NCBI GenBank assembly: GCA_023410595.1
Contig: JAEYPO010000017.1
Span: forward strand, 14,486 to 78,485
DNA: 64,000 nt
Direction: 5' to 3'
Origin: Bacillota bacterium
GTDB lineage: Bacteria; Bacillota; Clostridia; Christensenellales; SZUA-584
Part shown: one piece after another, positions 59,012 through 64,000 of the stretch
Layout: each line of letters opens with the position of its first letter
Position numbering within the stretch: position 1 is the first letter of the stretch
Notes under the pieces: model-generated
Database searches by the model: none
Told to the model about the DNA's origin: nothing
Seen by the model: only the letters and a program-made list of their open reading frames with translations
Made by a program: the position numbers and the translations under genes

Positions 59012-60298
59012 ATGGCAAAATTAAACGCGCTGGTAGCGCTGGGGGGCGGACCTTCACCTGTGATAAACTCGTCGCTTTTGGGCGTTATGGAACGCTGCTT
59101 TAGTTATAGCGATAAGATAGGCAGAGTGTTTGCCGCAAGGCATGGCATTGAGGGCGTGCTTAAGGAAGAGCTTACGGATATGGGTCTTGAAGACCCGAGA
59201 GAGCTTAAGCTGCTTGGGCAGACGCCCGCGTCGGGAGCTATAGGCACATGCAGATATAAGCTCGATAGCCGCTGCGAAGAGGATTTTGAACGCATCGTGG
59301 AAGTTATAAAGGCGCATGATATAGGCTACTTTTTCTATATTGGCGGAAACGACTCGATGGACACCGCCGACAAGGTGTCAAAGCTTGCGCACAGCCAAGG
59401 GTATGAGCTTATAGTCGCGGGCGTTCCCAAAACGATAGACAACGATATAGGCGACGAACAGTTTAAAATTATAGACCATACTCCGGGTTATGGCAGCACA
59501 GCGCGCTTTTGGGCGAGCATTATACAGGACGTAAACGAAGAGAACAAGGGCATGTGCGTGTCCGAGCGCGTAGCCGTTCTCCAGGCGATGGGCAGGAAGT
59601 CGGGTTTCATTACCGCAGCGGCGCGCCTTGCAGACCCACAGCGCGAAATGCCGCTTCAGATGTATTTCGCAGAGTCGGGACACAATATGGAAACACTGGC
59701 CGATAACGTTAATGCAGAGCTTAAACGAAGCGGCAGGTGCATTGTCGTCGTCAGCGAGGGGTTCGACGTGGGCCCGCTGGGCGAGACGCGCGACGATTTC
59801 GGGCATATAGAATATGGAGCAAGCCAAACTACGGCGGCTCAGGCCGTAGTGAACTACCTTAACAAGCACAAGCTGCCCGTGCGCGGTTACGCATCAGGGC
59901 AGACGCCGGGCGTACTGCAGCGCGCGACGTCAATATACCGCTCGAACGTCGATATAAAAGAAGCTTACGCGGTGGGCGCATATGCGGTAAGTATGGCGCT
60001 AGAAGAGGGTACGGGCTACATGGCAACGATACTGCGCAGGCAGGGAGGCGAATACGAGCCTTATTACGACAAAGTGCCGCTTGCCGTTGTCGCGAATTCG
60101 GAGCGTTTTCTGCCTAAGGAATGGATAAGCGCAAACGGTATAGACGTGCAGGACGCGTTTATCAAATATGCGCAGCCTTTCATCGGCAATGGCTGGCCGG
60201 AGAAACCGATCGAAAACGGACTGCAGCGATACGCGCGGCTGAAAGGGAGCCTTATCGAAAAGAAGGCGAAGCCGTATATACCCGTTAAAATGCGCTGA
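59012..60298 (+). CDS. 6-Phosphofructokinase, probably pyrophosphate-dependent
   Basis: 428 aa. The phosphodonor site reads GGNDSMDT at 111-118 and the fructose site GVPKTIDNDI at 137-146. Relative to ATP-PFK (GGDGS and PGTID), Asp114 and Lys140 replace the two glycines; these two changes mark the PPi-using type, because the Asp fills the space of ATP. Asn113 stands where most enzymes have Asp. It would make fructose 1,6-bisphosphate reversibly with PPi, saving ATP. GGAGGGG lies 7 nt upstream of the ATG. Confidence 0.88.
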   Translation: MAKLNALVALGGGPSPVINSSLLGVMERCFSYSDKIGRVFAARHGIEGVLKEELTDMGLEDPRELKLLGQTPASGAIGTCRYKLDSRCEEDFERIVEVIKAHDIGYFFYIGGNDSMDTADKVSKLAHSQGYELIVAGVPKTIDNDIGDEQFKIIDHTPGYGSTARFWASIIQDVNEENKGMCVSERVAVLQAMGRKSGFITAAARLADPQREMPLQMYFAESGHNMETLADNVNAELKRSGRCIVVVSEGFDVGPLGETRDDFGHIEYGASQTTAAQAVVNYLNKHKLPVRGYASGQTPGVLQRATSIYRSNVDIKEAYAVGAYAVSMALEEGTGYMATILRRQGGEYEPYYDKVPLAVVANSERFLPKEWISANGIDVQDAFIKYAQPFIGNGWPEKPIENGLQRYARLKGSLIEKKAKPYIPVKMR

Positions 60299-60373
60299 CA
60301 GCGCGTTCGAATATGCCGCGCCCGAAAGGGTGACGCAGACTATGACAGATAAACTGCATTCCAGGAGGTCCGG

Positions 60374-61339
60374 ATGGGCAGGGAGATTAAGGGCGCCGTG
60401 CTTGTTATACTCGGAGTATGCTTGTTCGGCTTGGTAAGCGCTGTAACGCGCGGGCTGTACGCGCTGTATCCGGGCATCGACAGCATAACGATAGTGCAGA
60501 TGAGGATGTTCTTGGGCGGTCTCGTATATCTGCTCGTGTGCTTCATAAGGAATCCCAAATCGCTGAAGCTGCCGCCTAAGAGCTTTATATACTTTACCGT
60601 GCTGGGTGTATGCGGCATATTCATAGCCATGTATATGCTAATGCTGGCCGTAAAGCTCATAAACGCGGGGCTTGCGCTGTTCATACAGGCTACGTCCACG
60701 CTAATGCTTTGCGGATATTCGGCTGTATTCCTGAAAGAAAAGCAGGGCTGGAACAAGATATTCGGCATCATATCAGGCTTTGCGGGCATTGCCGTAATAT
60801 TCTTCGGCCCGGATATGCTCAATATGGGAAGCATGTTCGTTTTCGGCATACTGGCCGCGTTCGGTTCGGCCATTGGCAAGACGGTGAACATAATACTCAG
60901 CAAAAACGGCTACAAAAAATACGACCAGTCCGTAATGATAGCGTATTCCACGCTCATAGGCGGCATATTCTCGCTCATACTCAACCCGCCCGTCAAGTTC
61001 GTAACGACGTATATGTCCGACCCTACGGTTATACTGTACGTAATATTCGTAGTGCTTATAGGCACGGTGCTTACATATGTGCTTTACTATGGCGGGCTGA
61101 AATATATGTCCGCTTCCACTATGGGCATACTCAACATATTCGAGCCGCTATCCGCAACAGTGTTCAGCTACATAATACTTGCCGACGCGATGAGCGTACA
61201 GCAGATCATAGGCGGAGTGCTCATAATAACGGGCATAACGGTGATGTACGCTGTGGAGATAGCGAGAAAGCAAAAACAGCTTGCAAAAGAAAAGCGTTCT
61301 ATATCGGACGTAGCGGGGCGCGAAGACGTCGTTTGCTGA
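60374..61339 (+). CDS. EamA/DMT family transporter
   Basis: 321 aa with about ten membrane helices in two repeated halves; each half shows the EamA pattern (GLVSAVTRGLYALYPG..., and later GTVLTYVLYYGGLKYMSAS, cited in parts, with FEPLSATVFSYIILAD). Family members export amino acids, nucleosides or other metabolites. GGAGG is 6-8 nt before the ATG. Substrate unknown. Confidence 0.9.
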   Translation: MGREIKGAVLVILGVCLFGLVSAVTRGLYALYPGIDSITIVQMRMFLGGLVYLLVCFIRNPKSLKLPPKSFIYFTVLGVCGIFIAMYMLMLAVKLINAGLALFIQATSTLMLCGYSAVFLKEKQGWNKIFGIISGFAGIAVIFFGPDMLNMGSMFVFGILAAFGSAIGKTVNIILSKNGYKKYDQSVMIAYSTLIGGIFSLILNPPVKFVTTYMSDPTVILYVIFVVLIGTVLTYVLYYGGLKYMSASTMGILNIFEPLSATVFSYIILADAMSVQQIIGGVLIITGITVMYAVEIARKQKQLAKEKRSISDVAGREDVVC

Positions 61340-61431
61340 GAAGCGTCTTTGGCTGCTGTATCCTACGATTTCAATAAAGTGTGTAAACGCTGTTTTTTAT
61401 GAGAATTCTCCGTTATATGCCACGCGCGCGA

Positions 61432-61460
61432 TTGATAAAATATATATGAAATGATACATT
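61432..61460 (+). promoter_or_regulatory. Possible promoter of the MFS gene
   Basis: TTGATA (61432-61437) and TACATT (61455-61460) are 17 nt apart in AT-rich DNA just before the MFS gene. Confidence 0.5.
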
Positions 61461-61490
61461 TAATTATATATATATTAAAGGAGAAAGCGA

Positions 61491-62798
61491 ATGAAACTGA
61501 GCTATAAAAAGACCATTTTAGTCGGCCTTGCGTTTATGACTATACAAGCGTTTTGGCAGCTTTACGATTTTAAGATCCCGCTCATACTTAAAAACACTTT
61601 TGGCGTAGGGGACACGCTTTCGGGAGTCATAATGGCGCTGGATAACGTAGTCGCTCTGTTTCTGCTTCCTTTTCTCGGAGCGCTTTCAGACAGAACAAGC
61701 ACGAGGATAGGGCGCAGAAAGCCATATATATTGCTGGGAACCGCCGCGTCTATAGCTATTATGATGCTCATTCCTTACGCGACGCATACCCGGCAGCTCG
61801 CAGTATTCATAGTAGCGCTGGGCTTTCTCCTCATTTCAATGGCTACGTACCGTTCTCCGGCCGTCGCGCTTATGCCCGATGTTACGCCCAAGCCGCTGCG
61901 CTCTAAAGGCAACGCTGTAATCAACCTGATGGGCGCTATAGGCGGAGCGATGATACTGCTTGTTAACTCGTTCTTTGCGAAATATACCGAGGACCCCGAA
62001 ACGGCTAACTACTGGCCTATTTTCCTTGTTACCGCCGGTATAATGCTTATAGGCACGCTGATACTGAATTTTACCGTCAACGAGCCCAAGCTTGTTAAGA
62101 AAATGCGCGAGGACAGCGCCGCGGCGGGCATAGACCCTGAAGAGGCCAAACAAGATATTAAAAAAATACAGGTCGTCAAGCAGCCGTTGCCCAGAGAGGT
62201 AAGGAACAGCATGCTGCTTATACTGGCCTCCATCTTTTTATGGTTCATGGGCTACAACGCCGTTACCACGGCTTTTTCAAAGTACTCCGTCAGTTACCTG
62301 CTCGTTCCCGAAAGCACCGCTTCAATATTGAACATGGTGGCCGTGATAGCGGCAACGATATCGTTCATACCGGTGGGCATAATCTCCACAAGGATAGGCC
62401 GCAAGAAGAGCATAATGTTCGGCATAGTGCTGCTGGCCGTAGTATTCGGCACCGCGACGCTGTATACGGGATATTCTCCTCTGATGTATGTGACGCTGGC
62501 TCTGGCAGGCGTAGCGTGGGCTTCGATAAACGTAAACTCGCTGCCTATGGTGCTCGAGATGTCCAAGGGCTCCAGCGTGGGTAAATATACAGGATATTAT
62601 TACTCCGCCTCTATGGCGGCGCAGGCTGTAACGCCTTTCCTTTCGGGATTCTTGCTTGAGTTTGTTGACTACAAGACGCTGTTCCCGTACGGCGCCGTTT
62701 TCGTAGGGCTCGCGTTCTTCACTATGCTGGCGGTAAAGCACGGCGATTCGAAGCCTTTGAAGCAGTCGAATCTCGAAGCGCTCGGCTCAGGGGATTAA
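61491..62798 (+). CDS. MFS transporter (sugar/SLC45-like)
   Basis: 435 aa with 12 membrane helices. The loop LGALSDRTSTRIGRRKPYIL is the A-type motif D-R-x-x-R-x-G-R-R-x-P, typical of GPH/SLC45-like sugar carriers. A cytoplasmic loop at ~195-235 separates the halves, and STRIGRKKSIMFG repeats the motif. Likely proton- or sodium-coupled uptake of a sugar or glycoside. AAGGAG precedes the ATG. Confidence 0.9.
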   Translation: MKLSYKKTILVGLAFMTIQAFWQLYDFKIPLILKNTFGVGDTLSGVIMALDNVVALFLLPFLGALSDRTSTRIGRRKPYILLGTAASIAIMMLIPYATHTRQLAVFIVALGFLLISMATYRSPAVALMPDVTPKPLRSKGNAVINLMGAIGGAMILLVNSFFAKYTEDPETANYWPIFLVTAGIMLIGTLILNFTVNEPKLVKKMREDSAAAGIDPEEAKQDIKKIQVVKQPLPREVRNSMLLILASIFLWFMGYNAVTTAFSKYSVSYLLVPESTASILNMVAVIAATISFIPVGIISTRIGRKKSIMFGIVLLAVVFGTATLYTGYSPLMYVTLALAGVAWASINVNSLPMVLEMSKGSSVGKYTGYYYSASMAAQAVTPFLSGFLLEFVDYKTLFPYGAVFVGLAFFTMLAVKHGDSKPLKQSNLEALGSGD

Positions 62799-62818
62799 GC
62801 AACTTAAGGAGCAATACT

Positions 62819-63634
62819 TTGATACTTATCGTTACAAGCTGCATAGCAATCGCAATCGCGATATACATATTCCTGCTTGCGCCCGGACGGCTGCCCGAAA
62901 CAGGCGGCGTCTGGGACGCAAGCTACGCGCACAGAGGCCTGCACAGCAAGGATAAAAGCGTACCCGAAAACTCGCTTGCGGCGTTCTCGCTTGCCGCGGA
63001 AAAAGGCTACGGCATTGAGCTCGATATACAACTCACGGCGGACGAGCAAGTCGTCGTGTTCCACGACGACAGTTTAAAGCGCGTCTGCGGCGTGGACAAG
63101 GCGCTTTGCGACTGCACGTACGAAGAACTGCGGCAATTAAGGCTGCACGACACGGACGAGCGCATACCGCTTTTCAGCGACGTGCTTTCGCTTGTGGGCG
63201 GCCGCGTACCGCTTATAGTCGAGCTAAAAAACTCTAAGCGCAACGCGCTGCTGTGCGCCAAAGGCGCAGGGCTGCTGGACGAATATAAGGGCGCTTATGT
63301 GATAGAGTCTTTCAACCCGGGCATAGTGCGCTGGTTCAAAAAACACAGGCCGCTTGTCGTCCGCGGCCAGCTAGCCGCAGGGTTAAAAGATTACGCTTCT
63401 CTGCCGTTTTACCAGGGGATGATACTTACGTTGCTGCTCGCCAATTTTGCAGCGAGGCCGCATTTCGTGGCGTTCAGGCACGAGCACTCGCATTATAAGG
63501 CGCGTTTGAGCCTTTTCAGGGCGCTGGGCGGAAAGCTCGTGGCGTGGACTGTAAGGGACACGGACGATATAGCCTATTGCTTAAAACGCTTTGACGTTAT
63601 CATATTTGAATTCTTTGAGCCTAAAAGCATGTAA
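62819..63634 (+). CDS. Glycerophosphodiester phosphodiesterase
   Basis: 271 aa, TTG start with AAGGAG 7 nt upstream. One N-terminal membrane helix (~2-22) is followed by a GDPD barrel: YAHRGLH (His38-Arg39), VPENSLAAF, IELDIQLTADEQVVVFHDD in parts, and VIESFNPGIVRW. It cleaves glycerophosphodiesters to glycerol 3-phosphate and alcohol, probably facing outward on the membrane. It follows the MFS gene by 20 bp. Confidence 0.92.
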   Translation: MILIVTSCIAIAIAIYIFLLAPGRLPETGGVWDASYAHRGLHSKDKSVPENSLAAFSLAAEKGYGIELDIQLTADEQVVVFHDDSLKRVCGVDKALCDCTYEELRQLRLHDTDERIPLFSDVLSLVGGRVPLIVELKNSKRNALLCAKGAGLLDEYKGAYVIESFNPGIVRWFKKHRPLVVRGQLAAGLKDYASLPFYQGMILTLLLANFAARPHFVAFRHEHSHYKARLSLFRALGGKLVAWTVRDTDDIAYCLKRFDVIIFEFFEPKSM

Positions 63635-63639
63635 TCGGC

Positions 63640-63759
63640 AAGCTGGACGTGAGCACGGCTATAATAGCGCAGGGCACTTCGATGTTTTACGGGCTGTTCG
63701 CGGCGGCGTTTTTGCCCTCGTATATCGCGGCGCTGTATATAAAGCCGCATGGCGACTGA
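63640..63759 (+). pseudogene. Fragment of a sodium:solute symporter (SSS family)
   Basis: Just after the GDPD stop, in another frame, the DNA reads STAIIAQGTSMFYGLFAAAF followed by LPSYIAALYIKPHGD and a stop. This resembles the segment around TM8-9 of SSS-family symporters, where a helix ends in G/A-LY-K/W-K. No start codon or upstream part is present, so it is a decayed or cut-off gene. Confidence 0.55.
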
Positions 63760-63836
63760 AGGGTTGCTCACTTAACCGCAGTCATGAGTTTATAGACTTG
63801 GCTCCACTTTGTCTTTGCCTAGACTTTCTCTACGAT

Positions 63837-63881
63837 ACACCTCATCCGGCGCTTTGCGCCACCTTCTCCTCGAGGAGAAGG
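63837..63881. repeat. Dispersed palindromic repeat (CACCTCATCCGGCGC type)
   Basis: ACACCTCATCC is followed by the hairpin GGCGC-TTT-GCGCC (63848-63860) and a perfect 20-bp palindrome CCTTCTCCTC/GAGGAGAAGG (63862-63881). The motif is recognised as a common noncoding repeat in clostridial and related genomes. The 366 bp after the GDPD gene hold no other gene. Confidence 0.65.
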
Positions 63882-64000
63882 CAGGCTGCCGCCCCCTATC
63901 GCCCAGCATTTAATTGATTGTTTTTCATTTGAGGCTGGCAATTAAGTGCCGGACACTTTCCCTGTTGGGGTGGGTGAAAGGGGAAGTTTCTTTTGGCTCC

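Overview
The window looks like a chromosome segment of a Gram-positive, clostridia-type Bacillota. Supporting signs are strong AGGAGG ribosome binding sites with frequent TTG/GTG starts, a SpoIIP homologue, a LytR-CpsA-Psr (LCP) wall-polymer ligase, a CpsB/C/D phosphoregulatory set, a LoaP/NusG-like antiterminator and a PPi-type phosphofructokinase. The genus cannot be told from sequence alone. Base and codon composition is patchy: a GC-rich, ATC-using block at about 3.25-8.0 kb, a clearly AT-rich exopolysaccharide block at about 8.9-33.5 kb, and ATA-rich GC-moderate flanks.

Layout. (1) 1-8.0 kb: catabolic genes. They are a partial Gfo/Idh/MocA oxidoreductase, a large flavo-iron-sulfur protein that joins a dihydroorotate/dihydropyrimidine-dehydrogenase-like domain to a GltD-like domain in reversed order, then an SDR, an Ldh-family reductase, a KDPG aldolase with an extra VOC-like domain, KDG kinase, a terminator and a TauE/SafE exporter. 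Together these fit hexuronate/ketogluconate breakdown through KDG and KDPG. (2) 8.9-33.5 kb: a complete Wzx/Wzy exopolysaccharide or capsule locus. It has a LoaP-like antiterminator, divergent cpsC-cpsD-cpsB, and one long rightward gene run from a CapD-type 4,6-dehydratase to an LCP protein. Encoded enzymes imply a UDP-2,3-diacetamido-mannuronic acid branch (WbpA/I/B/D/E-like), an amidotransferase fused to its own glutaminase, and a 4-amino-sugar initiation branch. (3) 33.8-36.2 kb: a leftward polar amino acid ABC importer. (4) 36.6-45.3 kb: galT, a DUF89 protein, a fossil of a 2-oxoacid dehydrogenase E2 gene in front of a dihydrolipoyl dehydrogenase, a GH3 beta-glucosidase, an SH3/peptidoglycan-binding exoprotein and a lipoprotein. 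(5) 45.4-48.8 kb: iscS-iscU-cysK-Rrf2, studded with a small hairpin repeat. (6) 49.0-55.8 kb: the least ordinary set, made of alanine dehydrogenase, two bipartite SCP2-like proteins, a class III aminotransferase, a split transketolase and a TetR regulator, with a strong promoter and an operator-like palindrome in front. (7) 55.9-64 kb: aldo/keto reductase, SpoIIP, ribokinase, PPi-type PFK, EamA and MFS transporters, GDPD, a sodium/solute symporter fossil and a dispersed repeat.

The best candidates for something undescribed are the 49-55.8 kb alanine dehydrogenase/SCP2/transketolase/aminotransferase system, the glutaminase-amidotransferase fusion in the polysaccharide locus, and the permuted DPD-like protein that lacks the usual catalytic cysteine. 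No rRNA, tRNA, CRISPR array, intact insertion sequence or prophage was recognised.
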